A stretch of 64,000 bases of DNA from Embleya sp042956465 (GTDB lineage Bacteria > Actinomycetota > Actinomycetes > Streptomycetales > Streptomycetaceae): positions 310,001 through 374,000 of the forward strand of contig NZ_JBIBGL010000004.1 in NCBI RefSeq assembly GCF_042956465.1. Direction: 5' to 3'. Shown in pieces: positions 24,625 to 33,643 of this stretch; the stretch's first letter is position 1; each line of letters opens with the position of its first letter. The position numbers and the translations under genes are program-made. Below the pieces are notes generated by a model that saw only the letters and a program-made list of their open reading frames with translations, did not search any database and was not told where the DNA came from.

Positions 24625-25869
24625 TCACGGCGCATGGCTCGCGGCGCAGCGCTCGGGCAGGTGTTCGCGGGCGATCGACCGCCCCATGGCCTCCAGCAGC
24701 GGGGCGGCTTGGGCGATGGAGCGTTCCGGGTCGGGTTCGAGGCTGCCCAGGGTGTAGCCGGCCCGGAATCCGGCGGCGACGACCTGCTCGCGGGTCAGGC
24801 TCAGGCGTCCGCACACGGCGATGACCGGGACCCCGTGGAGCCGGGCGCGGCGGGCGACGCCCAGCGGGGCCTTGCCCTGGAGGGTCTGCGCGTCCATGGA
24901 GCCCTCGCCGGTGACGACCAGGGTGGCGTCGCGCAGCGCCTGTTCGATCCCGACCGCGTCCAGGACGACGTCGACGCCCGGGCGGCGCCGCGCGCCCAGG
25001 CACACCAGCGCGCCGAAGCCGCTGCCCCCGGCGGCCCCCGCGCCCGGCAGCGCCGCGATCCGCCCGGCGCGCGGGCCCACGGTCGACGTCAGGACGTCGA
25101 GCAATCGGCCGAGACCGGCCTCCAGTACGGCGACGTCCCGGGGGCCGGCGCCCTTCTGCGGCCCGTACAGGACCGCGGCCCCGCCGGGCCCCAGCAGGGG
25201 TGCGTCGACATCGGTGGCGAGCACGAACTCGGTGGCTGCCAGCCGCGGATCGAGGCCGGTGAGGTCGGCGTGGGCGAGGCCGCGCAGGGCCGCGCCGCCG
25301 TCGGGTGTCGCTCCCCCGTCGGCATCGGTGAACCTGGCCCCCAGCGCGCCGAGCAGTCCCGCTCCCCCATCGGTGCAGGCGCTGCCGCCCAGGCCCAGCA
25401 CGATGGTGCGCGCACCGGTGTCCAGCGCCGCCCGCACGACCTCGCCGGCGCCCCTGCTGCTCGCGGTGAGCGGCGCCCGGATGTGGTCGGGCAGGAGGTC
25501 CAGGCCCGAGCTTTGGGCGAGTTCGACCACGGCCGTGTCACCGCGTTGGGCGTAGGAGGCGCGGACGGCCCGGCCGGTGGGCCCGCCGACGGTGACGATG
25601 CGGCGCCGGAAGCCGCACTGGACGAGTGCGTCCACCGTGCCCTCACCGCCGTCGGCGATGGGCAGAGTGGTCACCGACAGACCGGGGCGGGCACGGCGCA
25701 GCCCGGCCGCGAGGTGCCGGGCCACCTCCGTCGCGCCGAGCGAGCCCTTGAACTTGTCCGGCGCGAGCAGGACATGCGGCGGGCGCGTCCCGGGCGTCCC
25801 TGCCCCCGGTTGGGCGGCGGCGCCGCGGTCCGGGTCGGGTGCCGGCGGGACGGAGTGGGCCACGGTCAT
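24625..25869 (-). CDS. Glycerate kinase (GarK/GlxK family)
   Basis: This is a 414-residue kinase that converts D-glycerate and ATP to glycerate phosphate (2-phosphoglycerate in the GarK family). The signature runs from LLAPDKFKGSLGATEVARHL through PIADGGEGTVDALV, GGPTGRAV, VLGLGGSACTDGGAGLLGAL, GPQKGA and VVTGEGSMDAQTLQGKAP. The N-terminal 33 residues are a Pro/Gly-rich extension. The ATG overlaps the stop of the S9 peptidase gene (ATGA), so it is the last gene of the seven-gene importer operon. With the tartrate dehydrogenase-like enzyme at 36552-37619 it gives a route from a C4 dihydroxy acid to glycolysis. Confidence 0.9.
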   Translation of the reverse strand: MTVAHSVPPAPDPDRGAAAQPGAGTPGTRPPHVLLAPDKFKGSLGATEVARHLAAGLRRARPGLSVTTLPIADGGEGTVDALVQCGFRRRIVTVGGPTGRAVRASYAQRGDTAVVELAQSSGLDLLPDHIRAPLTASSRGAGEVVRAALDTGARTIVLGLGGSACTDGGAGLLGALGARFTDADGGATPDGGAALRGLAHADLTGLDPRLAATEFVLATDVDAPLLGPGGAAVLYGPQKGAGPRDVAVLEAGLGRLLDVLTSTVGPRAGRIAALPGAGAAGGSGFGALVCLGARRRPGVDVVLDAVGIEQALRDATLVVTGEGSMDAQTLQGKAPLGVARRARLHGVPVIAVCGRLSLTREQVVAAGFRAGYTLGSLEPDPERSIAQAAPLLEAMGRSIAREHLPERCAASHAP

Positions 25870-27743
25870 GCGGAGCCTTGTCCGGACGGCGGTTCGACCG
25901 GTCCCCGCGACCAGGGCTCGCCGCGCAGGGCGGCCTGCACGAGGTGCATCATCTGCTGCTGGTCGTCGATCTCCTGCCGGCGGCTGCTGGTTTCGTGGCC
26001 GCCGCTGAACCAGTCGATCCGGACGTCGCCGCCCGCGCGTTGCAGGGCCTTCGCGTAGGCGTACGCCTGCTTGGGGGGAGTACGGGTGTCGTGGGTCGCC
26101 TGCACGATCCACACCGGTGCGCGGACCGCTTCGACGTAGGTGATCGGCGAGGAACGCCGGTAGCGGTCCGGGTCGAGGTCGGGGGCGGCGCCGAAGAACG
26201 CCTTCCAGGCCGCGCGCAGGGCCGGGTTCATGTCGTCGTAGGCGGTCACCCAGTCGGCCATCGGAACGAAGGCCATCGCCCCCGCGAACAGCTTCGGCAG
26301 CCGGCCCACGGACAGCAGGGACAGGAAGCCGCCGTAGGAGGCACCGGTGACGAAGACCCGGCCGGCGTCGGCGATGCCGTCGGCCACCAGTCGGCGCACC
26401 GCCGACTCGATGTCCTCCAGTTCCCGGTCGCCGATGGAGCCGATGAACCCCTCGCGGAACCGGCGGCCGAAGGTGACCGAGCCTCGGTAGTTCAGCGACG
26501 CGTACGCCACCCCCGCGGCGACCCAGGCCTGTGCCTGCGGATTGTAGGAGTCCACCGACACCAGGTTCGGGCCGCCGTGCAGGTTCAGCACCAGGGGCAG
26601 CGGAGCGTCGGCGTCCGGGGGCCGGCACACCCACAGTTGCAGCGGGGTGCCGTCGGTGGAGTGCACCGTGTACGAGGTGGCGCGCACGCCCGGCGCCACG
26701 TCGGCCGGCGGATCGGCCGCGGGCGCCTCGCCCGTCGCGCGGTCGACGTGCAGGACGGTCAGGGGCTGGTCGAAGCGCTGGTGGAGCAGCCGAATGCGGC
26801 CGTCGGCGGCGTAGTGGGAGGCCCACTGGTGCAAATGGGCGGCGGCGACGTCGGGCTCGAAGTACGCCCCGGTCGGATGGGCGACCGCCGTCAGGGCCCG
26901 GCTGCGCAGGTCGAACTCCAGCACCCGGTGCAGGCCCTCGTCGACGTGGACGAGCAGAATCCGCGAGCCGTCGTCGGACCAGTCCAACGCGACCAGGTCG
27001 CCGCGCAGATGCGGGGCGTCCACGTCGGTGCGGCTGCCGTCGGCGGGGTCCCACACGCACGGGCGGGCGTATCCGGTGCGCTCGGTGGACACGAGCAGCC
27101 GGCCGTCGCCGACGACCGGGGAGAAGCGCACCGCCCGTACGGGTGCCTCCGGGCCGTCGGTGAGCCGGCCGAGGACCGCTCCCGTGTCGGTCGCCACGAC
27201 GGTGACGGCGAAGCGGCGCACCCCGGGGTTGTGGTCGGTGGTGTCGATGCTCGCGATGTGCCCGTCGGCGGAGATCAGCCCGTTCCATGCCTCGTGGGGC
27301 GAGGTGAACAGCCGCCTGGGCGCCGAGCTTCCCGAGCGGTGCACGTGCCAGAGGCTGAAGCCGTCGGGGGCGGCGGCGGTGATCACGATGCCGTCGCCGT
27401 GTCGGGCGGTGTCGATGCCCCGGAGCGTGTAGGGCGCGAGGTCGGGGGTCAGGTCGCGGCGGTCGGTCCCGTCCACGGAGGTGGCCCACACGTGTCCGAC
27501 TTCCGAGCCGTTGTCGTCGTGCAGGCTCAGCACCCATGCCCCGTCCGCGCTCAGGATCGCCTCCCCGGGGTCGCCGACGTCGCTCGGGAGCGGCAGGTCG
27601 GTCCCTCGCGGTACGTCTCGGCGGACGAGGGCCTGGCCCTGCTCGGTGTCCTCGACCACCAGACACAGGTCGCGCTCTCCGCGCCCGCGGCGCACGGACA
27701 GGATCCGGTCGGTGCTGAAGAAGCGGTGCCAGGACACGGTCAT
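25866..27743 (-). CDS. S9 family peptidase (acylaminoacyl/prolyl oligopeptidase type)
   Basis: This is a cytosolic serine peptidase, 625 residues. An N-terminal beta-propeller covers about 10-350. The alpha/beta-hydrolase domain (about 370-625) has the oxyanion region LNLHGGPN, nucleophile S469 in GASYGG, D552 in QATHDTRTPP and H583 in GGHETSS. S9 enzymes cut short peptides or acyl-amino acids that can enter the propeller pore, which fits peptides brought in by the ABC importer. The ATG at 27743 overlaps the upstream ATPase stop (ATGA), and its own stop overlaps the glycerate kinase start. There is no signal peptide, so it acts after uptake. Confidence 0.9.
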   Translation of the reverse strand: MTVSWHRFFSTDRILSVRRGRGERDLCLVVEDTEQGQALVRRDVPRGTDLPLPSDVGDPGEAILSADGAWVLSLHDDNGSEVGHVWATSVDGTDRRDLTPDLAPYTLRGIDTARHGDGIVITAAAPDGFSLWHVHRSGSSAPRRLFTSPHEAWNGLISADGHIASIDTTDHNPGVRRFAVTVVATDTGAVLGRLTDGPEAPVRAVRFSPVVGDGRLLVSTERTGYARPCVWDPADGSRTDVDAPHLRGDLVALDWSDDGSRILLVHVDEGLHRVLEFDLRSRALTAVAHPTGAYFEPDVAAAHLHQWASHYAADGRIRLLHQRFDQPLTVLHVDRATGEAPAADPPADVAPGVRATSYTVHSTDGTPLQLWVCRPPDADAPLPLVLNLHGGPNLVSVDSYNPQAQAWVAAGVAYASLNYRGSVTFGRRFREGFIGSIGDRELEDIESAVRRLVADGIADAGRVFVTGASYGGFLSLLSVGRLPKLFAGAMAFVPMADWVTAYDDMNPALRAAWKAFFGAAPDLDPDRYRRSSPITYVEAVRAPVWIVQATHDTRTPPKQAYAYAKALQRAGGDVRIDWFSGGHETSSRRQEIDDQQQMMHLVQAALRGEPWSRGPVEPPSGQGSA

Positions 27744-28816
27744 GGTGCGGGCCTTTCGGGGGTGGTGTCGGCGTCGGGTTGCGGTCGTGCGGGGATGTCG
27801 GCGGTCGGCTGCGCTGCGGCGGGGGTCTCGGCGGCCGGTTGCGGCCGGATCTCGGGGAAATGGCAGGCGGTCAGGTGTCCCTCGCTCGTCTCGACGAGTG
27901 GCGGTGTCACTTCCGCGCACACGTTCTGTGCCTTCCAGCAGCGCGTGCGGAAGCGGCAGCCGGAGGGCGGGGCCAGCGGGCTGGGGATGTCGCCCTCCAG
28001 CACGATTCGCTTGCGGGTGCGCTGGATACGCGGGTCGGGGATCGGCACGGCCGACAACAGGGCCTGCGTGTAGGGGTGCCGCGCGGAATCGAACAGCGAG
28101 TCCACCGGCGCGTGTTCGACGATCCGGCCGAGGTACATCACGGCGACCTCGTCGCTGATCTGGCGGACCACGGACAGGTCGTGGGCGATGAACAGGTAGG
28201 TCAGTCCGAGCTGTTCCTGGAGGTCGTCCAGCAGGTTGACCACCCCGGCCTGGACGCTGACGTCCAGGGCGCTCACCGGTTCGTCCAGGACCAGCACGTC
28301 GGGTTCCACGGCCAGCGCCCGGGCGATCCCGATGCGCTGGCGCTGCCCGCCGGAGAACTGGTGCGGGAAGCGGTGGGCGTGCGCGGGGTCGAGGCCGACC
28401 AGGTCCAGCAGTTCGTGGACCCGCTCCCGTTCGCGCTTGGGGTGCAGGCCGTGGATGCGCAGCGGCTCGGCGAGGATGGCCCGCACGCTCATCTGCGGGT
28501 TGAGCGAGGAGTAGGGGTCCTGGAAGACGAGTTGTACCCGGCGGCGGATGTCCGACAGGGCCCGTCGGTTCGCGGTGGCGATGTCGGTCCCGTCGAGCAG
28601 GACCCGTCCGCCGGCGGGGGTGACCAGGCGCACGAGGCAGCGGCCGAGGGTGCTCTTGCCGCAGCCGGTCTCGCCGACCAGGCCCAGGGTGCGGCCGCAG
28701 GCGATGCTGAAGTCCACCCCGGAGACGGCCTGCACGACGCCGGCGTTACGGCCGCGTCCGCGGCCGGTCCGGTATTCGGCGACCAACCCGCTGACGTCCA
28801 CCGCGGTCGTGGTCAT
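27740..28816 (-). CDS. Peptide ABC transporter ATPase (DppF/OppF-like)
   Basis: This is one of two ATPases powering the importer, 358 residues. Walker A is GETGCGKSTLGR, the signature is QFSGGQRQRIGIARAL, and Walker B is DVLVLDEPVSALD. The C-terminal oligopeptide-transporter extension has a Cys-rich segment (SGCRFRTRCWKAQNVC) that in relatives can bind a 4Fe-4S cluster. The tail ends in Pro/Ala repeats. The ATG at 28816 overlaps the DppD-like stop by 4 nt, and the gene overlaps the S9 peptidase start. The longer open frame upstream to 28948 is not used. Confidence 0.92.
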   Translation of the reverse strand: MTTTAVDVSGLVAEYRTGRGRGRNAGVVQAVSGVDFSIACGRTLGLVGETGCGKSTLGRCLVRLVTPAGGRVLLDGTDIATANRRALSDIRRRVQLVFQDPYSSLNPQMSVRAILAEPLRIHGLHPKRERERVHELLDLVGLDPAHAHRFPHQFSGGQRQRIGIARALAVEPDVLVLDEPVSALDVSVQAGVVNLLDDLQEQLGLTYLFIAHDLSVVRQISDEVAVMYLGRIVEHAPVDSLFDSARHPYTQALLSAVPIPDPRIQRTRKRIVLEGDIPSPLAPPSGCRFRTRCWKAQNVCAEVTPPLVETSEGHLTACHFPEIRPQPAAETPAAAQPTADIPARPQPDADTTPERPAP

Positions 28817-29811
28817 CGTGTCACGCTCCCGATCTCGTGGTGGCGCACGCACGCCGTCGTGTGGGTCGGATCGACGGCCTGCGGTGGCGCGTCGACGTCG
28901 CCGCAGACCGCCGGGACCGCGTGCGGGCAGCGGGGCTGGAACGGGCATCCGGTGGGGCGTTCGCTCGGCAGCGGGGGCCGGCCGGGGATCTGTACCAGTC
29001 GTGCGGCGCGGCGGTCGATGCGCGGCAGCGATCCCAGCAGGCCGGTCGTGTACGGGTGGGCGGGGTGGTGGAACAGCGCGTCGACCGGGCTTTCCTCCAG
29101 CTTGCGTCCGCAGTACATGACCATGACGCGGTCGGCGATGCCGGCGACCACCCCCAGGTCGTGGGTGATCAGGAGCACCGAGGTGTGGGTGCGGTCCTGG
29201 ACGCGCTCGATCACGTCGAGGACCTGTGCCTGCACGGTCACGTCCAGGGCGGTGGTCGGTTCGTCGGCGATGAGCAGGTCGGGGTCGTTGGCGATGGCCA
29301 TGGCGATCATGACGCGCTGGCGCATGCCGCCGGAGAGTTCGTGCGGGTACTGGTCGGCGCGCTCGCGTGGGGAGGCGATGCCGACCAGGTCCAGGAGGTC
29401 GACGGTGCGCTCGCGCAGGGCCTGGCGGCTTCGGCTCGCGTCGTGCACGGCGACGGCCTCGGCGACCTGCGTGCCGATGGTCATCATCGGGTTGAGCGCG
29501 GCGAGTGCGTCCTGGAAGACCACCGCGATCCGGTTGCCGCGGATCGGGCGCAGTTCGCGGTCGGAGAGGTCGAGCAGTTCCTGTCCGCGAAAGAGCACCG
29601 ATCCCCGGGCGGTCGCGTTGCGCGGGAGCAGGCCCATGATCGCCATGGTGGCGGCGCTCTTGCCCGAGCCGGACTCGCCGACGATGCCCAGGGTCTCGCC
29701 GGGGGCGACGTCGAAGGACAGGCGTTCGACCGCGGTCACCGGGCCGGAGTCGGTCCGGTAGGTGACGGTGAGGTCGCGTACGGACAACACCGGGGACGTG
29801 TCGGGGGTCAT
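28813..29811 (-). CDS. Peptide ABC transporter ATPase (DppD/OppD-like)
   Basis: This is the second ATPase, 332 residues. Walker A is GESGSGKSAATMAIMG, the signature is ELSGGMRQRVMIAMAI, and Walker B is DLLIADEPTTALD. The C-terminal Cys cluster is GCPFQPRCPHAVPAVC. The ATG at 29811 touches the stop of the DppC-like permease gene, and its own stop overlaps the DppF-like start. Paired ATPases are typical of di/oligopeptide and nickel importers; peptide-type transport is favoured by the peptidases in the same operon. Confidence 0.92.
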   Translation of the reverse strand: MTPDTSPVLSVRDLTVTYRTDSGPVTAVERLSFDVAPGETLGIVGESGSGKSAATMAIMGLLPRNATARGSVLFRGQELLDLSDRELRPIRGNRIAVVFQDALAALNPMMTIGTQVAEAVAVHDASRSRQALRERTVDLLDLVGIASPRERADQYPHELSGGMRQRVMIAMAIANDPDLLIADEPTTALDVTVQAQVLDVIERVQDRTHTSVLLITHDLGVVAGIADRVMVMYCGRKLEESPVDALFHHPAHPYTTGLLGSLPRIDRRAARLVQIPGRPPLPSERPTGCPFQPRCPHAVPAVCGDVDAPPQAVDPTHTTACVRHHEIGSVTR

Positions 29812-30743
29812 CACTGCCTTCCCTGGGGGTCGAAGGCGTCGCGCAGGCCGTCGCCGACGAAGTTCACCGCGAGCACGGTGATCAGGATCGCCAGGCCCGG
29901 TACGTACAGCAGGTAGGCCTGCGAGGTGCCGATCAGTCCGGCGGCCTGGCTGAGCATGTTGCCCCAACTGGATTGGGGCGGTTGGATGCCGAACCCGAGG
30001 AAGCTGGTGGTGGATTCGAGGATGATGGCGGTGGCGACCGCCAGGGACACGTTGACGGCGATCACGCCGGTCAGGTTGGGCAGCAGGTGGCGCACGACGA
30101 TCCGCGGATTCGAGGCGCCGATGACCCGGGCGGCCTGGATGAACTCCTTGTTGCGCAGGGTGAGTACCTGCGAGCGCACGACCCGGGCGATCATGGTCCA
30201 GCCCAGCGCGGAGAGCACCAGGACGATGGTCACCGGTGAGGGGCCCACCGCCTGCAGGGCCAGGGCCAGGACGGCGATGGCGGGCACGATCAGGAAGAGG
30301 TCGGTCACCCGCATGATCAGTTCGTCGGCCCAGCCCCCGGCGAATCCGGCGATGGCGCCGACGGCGGTGCCGACGATGGTGGACAGCAGCGCGACGCAGA
30401 TGCCGATCGCCAGCGAGACCTGCCCGGCGAACAGGACTTCGCTGAGGTAGTCGCGGCCGAGCGAGTCGGTGCCCAACCAGTGGGCCGAGGAGGGCTGTTG
30501 GGCACCCAGCAGGAGATCCTGCCGGTTGTGCGGGTAGGGCGCGATCCAGTCGGCGCCGAAGCAGGAGATCGCCAGGGCGGTCAGGATCAGCAGGCCCACC
30601 ACGGCCGGGCGGTGGCGCAGGAGGCGTTCCAGCACGATCCGGTGCCGGGGCTTGTCCTTGGTCGCCGAGGGTTCGGTCGCTGCGGGCGTCGGGGTGGTCG
30701 GCGGCGCGGATTCGGCGATCCGCAGTGCGGCGGAGTCGGTCAT
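29811..30743 (-). CDS. Peptide ABC transporter permease (DppC-like)
   Basis: This is an inner-membrane permease, 310 residues, with about six helices. The cytosolic N-terminus (1-40) is Pro/Thr/Ala-rich. HWLGTDSLGRDYLSEVLFAGQ is the DppC/OppC signature, and the EAA loop is FIQAARVIGASNPRIVVRHLLPN. It starts at ATG 30743, overlapping the DppB-like stop by 4 nt. Confidence 0.92.
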   Translation of the reverse strand: MTDSAALRIAESAPPTTPTPAATEPSATKDKPRHRIVLERLLRHRPAVVGLLILTALAISCFGADWIAPYPHNRQDLLLGAQQPSSAHWLGTDSLGRDYLSEVLFAGQVSLAIGICVALLSTIVGTAVGAIAGFAGGWADELIMRVTDLFLIVPAIAVLALALQAVGPSPVTIVLVLSALGWTMIARVVRSQVLTLRNKEFIQAARVIGASNPRIVVRHLLPNLTGVIAVNVSLAVATAIILESTTSFLGFGIQPPQSSWGNMLSQAAGLIGTSQAYLLYVPGLAILITVLAVNFVGDGLRDAFDPQGRQ

Positions 30744-31708
30744 CGCAGGGCCACCCTCGGGTCCAGGAGCGCGTACGCCACGTCGGCCAGCAGGTTGAAG
30801 GCGATCACGGCGACGGCCACCACGAGCATCCACGGGATCAGCACGAACACGTCGCCGGCCAGGATCGAGCTGAGGAAGAGCCGGCCCATGCCGGGGATCG
30901 CGTAGATCTGTTCGGTCACGACCAGCCCGCCGACCAGCGCGGCGGCATCGAGGGCCACCACGGTGACGAACGGGGCGAGCGCGTTGCGCAGGGCGTGCCG
31001 GAACAGGATGCGGCGGCGCGGCACGCCCTTGGCCCGGGCGGTGCGCACGTAGTCGCTGCCGAGGGCTTCGAGCATCGAGGTCCGGCTGAACCGGGACCAG
31101 CCGGCGACCAGGCCGATGGTCAGGGTGACGACGGGAAGCGCCAGGTGGCGGAAGTAGTCGAGGTTGATCCCGCTTCGGCCCACCGAGTGCAGACCGATGA
31201 AGTACAGCGGGGGTTCGCTCAGGCCGAACTGCTGCCTGGGCCACACCGCCAGGACCTGGATCAGCACCAGGCCGAGCCAGAACGCGGGCATCGCGATACC
31301 CATGTAGGAGAGCCCGGTGAGCACGTAGTCCCCGACCGAGTACTGGCGGGCCGCGGAGTAGATCCCGATGCCCAGGGCGATCACGGCGGCGAACAGCACT
31401 CCCCAGAACATCAGTTGCAGGGTGACTTCGAGTGCGGACCCGATCATCGGCAGCACGGACCCGCTGGTTCTGGTGCTGGTGCCCCAGTCCCCGGTGACGA
31501 ATGCCTTCATCCACAGCAGGTACTGCTCGGGCACGGATCGATCCAGGCCGAGCAGCTCCGTCTGCCGGCGCACAGCGCCGGGGTCGGTCGACTGGCGCAG
31601 CTTGGCGAGCGGGTCGAAGGTGGCCCGGACCGCCCAGAACAGGATGAAGGAGGCGATCACCAGCACGGGCAGCGAGTAGGCCAGGCGGCGCACGGTGTAT
31701 CTCAACAT
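30740..31708 (-). CDS. Peptide ABC transporter permease (DppB-like)
   Basis: This is an inner-membrane permease, 322 residues, with six predicted helices. The N-terminus MLRYTVRRLAYSLPVLVIAS and the long periplasmic loop after helix 1 are characteristic of DppB. The EAA motif is YVRTARAKGVPRRRILFRHA, and VTEQIYAIPGMGRLF follows it. It lies 31 nt downstream of the substrate-binding lipoprotein gene and overlaps the DppC-like gene by 4 nt. Confidence 0.93.
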   Translation of the reverse strand: MLRYTVRRLAYSLPVLVIASFILFWAVRATFDPLAKLRQSTDPGAVRRQTELLGLDRSVPEQYLLWMKAFVTGDWGTSTRTSGSVLPMIGSALEVTLQLMFWGVLFAAVIALGIGIYSAARQYSVGDYVLTGLSYMGIAMPAFWLGLVLIQVLAVWPRQQFGLSEPPLYFIGLHSVGRSGINLDYFRHLALPVVTLTIGLVAGWSRFSRTSMLEALGSDYVRTARAKGVPRRRILFRHALRNALAPFVTVVALDAAALVGGLVVTEQIYAIPGMGRLFLSSILAGDVFVLIPWMLVVAVAVIAFNLLADVAYALLDPRVALR

Positions 31709-31739
31709 GGGGTGTCCTCGGCAAGGAGTCGGGCGCCGG

Positions 31740-33458
31740 TCATTTCGCCAGCCCCCATTCGGCGAGATTCCAGAACGGGCCCCGGACGGGGTTGATGCCG
31801 ATCGGGCCGCCGACTCTCTTGCCGGTCAGCAGGATGTTGGGGACCGCGCCCAGGGGGAGCGAGGGCACGGCGTCGGCGAGCAGCTTCTCGGTCCGGTGCG
31901 AGGCCTCCAGCCGGGACGTCTGGTCGACGTCGGTGCTGACCCTGCCGAGCAGCGAGTCCAGGCCGGGCACGTTCGCGCGGATGAAGTTGATGCCCGAATT
32001 GCCGTTGGCCTCACTGGGGATCGCCGCCGAGCCGAAGCTGGCGTCCAGGGTGGGGTCGGGGAAGGAGTCGGTCAGCGTCCACAGGCCCAGTTGGAAGTCC
32101 CCGGTCGGGGCGACCTTGCCGAACAGGTTCGCGGCGCTGGTGTTCTTGATCGTCATCTTGAATCCGGCCTGGCGTAGTTGCGACTGCAGGATCTGCTCGG
32201 TGAGTTCGCGGCTCTGGTTGCCGGCGAGGGAGACGATGGTGAACTGCGCGGCGCGGCCGTCCTTGGCCCAGATCCCGTCACCGTTCCTGGCCCACCCGGC
32301 GGCGGTCATGATCTGCTCGACCTTGGCCGGGTCGCGCCGGTAGGTCGCGAAGTCCTCGGTCGCGAACGCGGACACCAGGGGTGACAGGAAGCTCTGCGCG
32401 GGCGCGGTCACGCCCAGCGAGCCGAAGAGCTTGCGTACGATGGCGCCGCGGTCGACCGAGTAGGCGACCGCCTCGCGGACCGCCTTGGAGTCGAACGGGA
32501 ACGCCGCGTTGTTCATCCACAACGCCTGAAGGTTCCCGGTCCGGGTCTCCACCTGCATGTTCGCGCTGCCGCCGAGCGAGTTGATCTGGGCGAGCACGTC
32601 GAGCTGCGGCGTCGGGTACAGCGCGTCGAGCTGACCGCCGGCGAACGCCTGGAACTCGGCGGCGGTGTCGGTGGTGAACTGGAACGTCACCTTGTTCAGG
32701 TGCGGTTTGGCGCCCCAGTAGCGGTCGTTGGGGACCAGGGTGACGGAGGTGCCCCGGATCCAGGAGGCGATCTTCCAAGGGCCGCCGCTGAAGGTGTAGC
32801 CGTTCTTCATCAGCGCATTGCGGTCCTTGCCTTCGAGCAGGTGCGCCGGCAGCACTCCGTACTCGGCGCCGAACAGTTGTCGCCAGTTGGCGTAGGGGGA
32901 CTCGAGGGTGACGATCGCGGTCCGCGCGTCCGGGGTGGTGATCGAGTCGATCAGGTCGTAGCCGGTCCGGGTGAAGATGTCCTTGCCGTCGCGGATCTGC
33001 AGCGCGGTGTATCTCAGGTCCGCCGAGGTGATCGCTTGTCCGTCGGACCAGACCGCGGCGGGGTTGAGCCGGTAGGTGATCGTCTGCCGTCCGTCCACGA
33101 CCTCGGTGGTGGGCGTGGAGGCCATCAGGTCGGACGTGACGGGAACCCAGTCGTCGTCTTGGCGCACGACGGTGAAGACCTGCGGGATCGTCTGGGTCTG
33201 CATGAGGTAGGTGCCCCAGATGGAGCCGGCGCAGGTGGAGAGCCAGTCGGCGCAGTCCGGCTCCTGCTCGGCGCCGATGACCAGGCTCCCGCCCTGCTTG
33301 ACCGGGACGTTGCCAGTGGAGTTGCCCGGCGCCAGTGCCGGCGTGCCCGACGTGCATCCGGTGGCCACGAGAACCGCCAGTGCCGCAAGGGCACTTCCGA
33401 TCGGGGTTCGGCGCCGTCCGGCTCGGGACGGCCTGTGGTCGTTTCGTGACTGAATCAT
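31740..33458 (-). CDS. Peptide ABC transporter substrate-binding lipoprotein (family 5)
   Basis: This is a 572-residue extracellular lipoprotein that captures the substrate. The signal peptide ends in LAVLVATGCTSG, where the Cys is lipidated. The SBP_bac_5 domain fills the rest, with GGPWKIASWIRGTSVTLVPN, AVREAVAYSVDRGAIV and WTLTDSFPDPTLDASF. The ligand is not predictable, but family 5 proteins bind peptides and peptide-like compounds. The ATG at 33458 has GGAAGG about 9 nt upstream. It is the first gene of the operon and faces the TetR gene across a 185-nt region with the 30-bp motif. Confidence 0.92.
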   Translation of the reverse strand: MIQSRNDHRPSRAGRRRTPIGSALAALAVLVATGCTSGTPALAPGNSTGNVPVKQGGSLVIGAEQEPDCADWLSTCAGSIWGTYLMQTQTIPQVFTVVRQDDDWVPVTSDLMASTPTTEVVDGRQTITYRLNPAAVWSDGQAITSADLRYTALQIRDGKDIFTRTGYDLIDSITTPDARTAIVTLESPYANWRQLFGAEYGVLPAHLLEGKDRNALMKNGYTFSGGPWKIASWIRGTSVTLVPNDRYWGAKPHLNKVTFQFTTDTAAEFQAFAGGQLDALYPTPQLDVLAQINSLGGSANMQVETRTGNLQALWMNNAAFPFDSKAVREAVAYSVDRGAIVRKLFGSLGVTAPAQSFLSPLVSAFATEDFATYRRDPAKVEQIMTAAGWARNGDGIWAKDGRAAQFTIVSLAGNQSRELTEQILQSQLRQAGFKMTIKNTSAANLFGKVAPTGDFQLGLWTLTDSFPDPTLDASFGSAAIPSEANGNSGINFIRANVPGLDSLLGRVSTDVDQTSRLEASHRTEKLLADAVPSLPLGAVPNILLTGKRVGGPIGINPVRGPFWNLAEWGLAK

Positions 33459-33526
33459 GGTTTTCGACCTTCCCTGTACGGGATGTCCCCGGGAGTCGAT
33501 GATCAGAGTAGGGAGACGTGAACCGC

Positions 33527-33556
33527 TTAGCAATACAAGTAGGCTAGGAGTTAGCC
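33527..33556. promoter_or_regulatory. 30-bp operator candidate, copy 1
   Basis: The motif starts TTAGCAATACAAG and ends GGCTA-GGAGT-TAGCC, itself an inverted repeat. It matches 25 of 30 positions of 37639-37668. It lies between the divergent ABC-importer operon (start 33458) and the TetR gene (start 33644), an ideal place for autoregulation. Confidence 0.72.
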
Positions 33557-33643
33557 GATGAGATTGACTTGAAATGTGGCGAGGCTTTCGGCAGGCTCGA
33601 CCCAGCTGCGCCCATCGGCGCCGACTCCCAGGGAAGGACCCGC

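Noticed and set aside
24625..27666. One continuous minus-strand frame joining the glycerate kinase to a 600-residue upstream part
   Set aside because: The upstream part is an off-frame shadow of the S9 peptidase. The glycerate kinase begins at ATG 25869, in an ATGA overlap with the peptidase stop.
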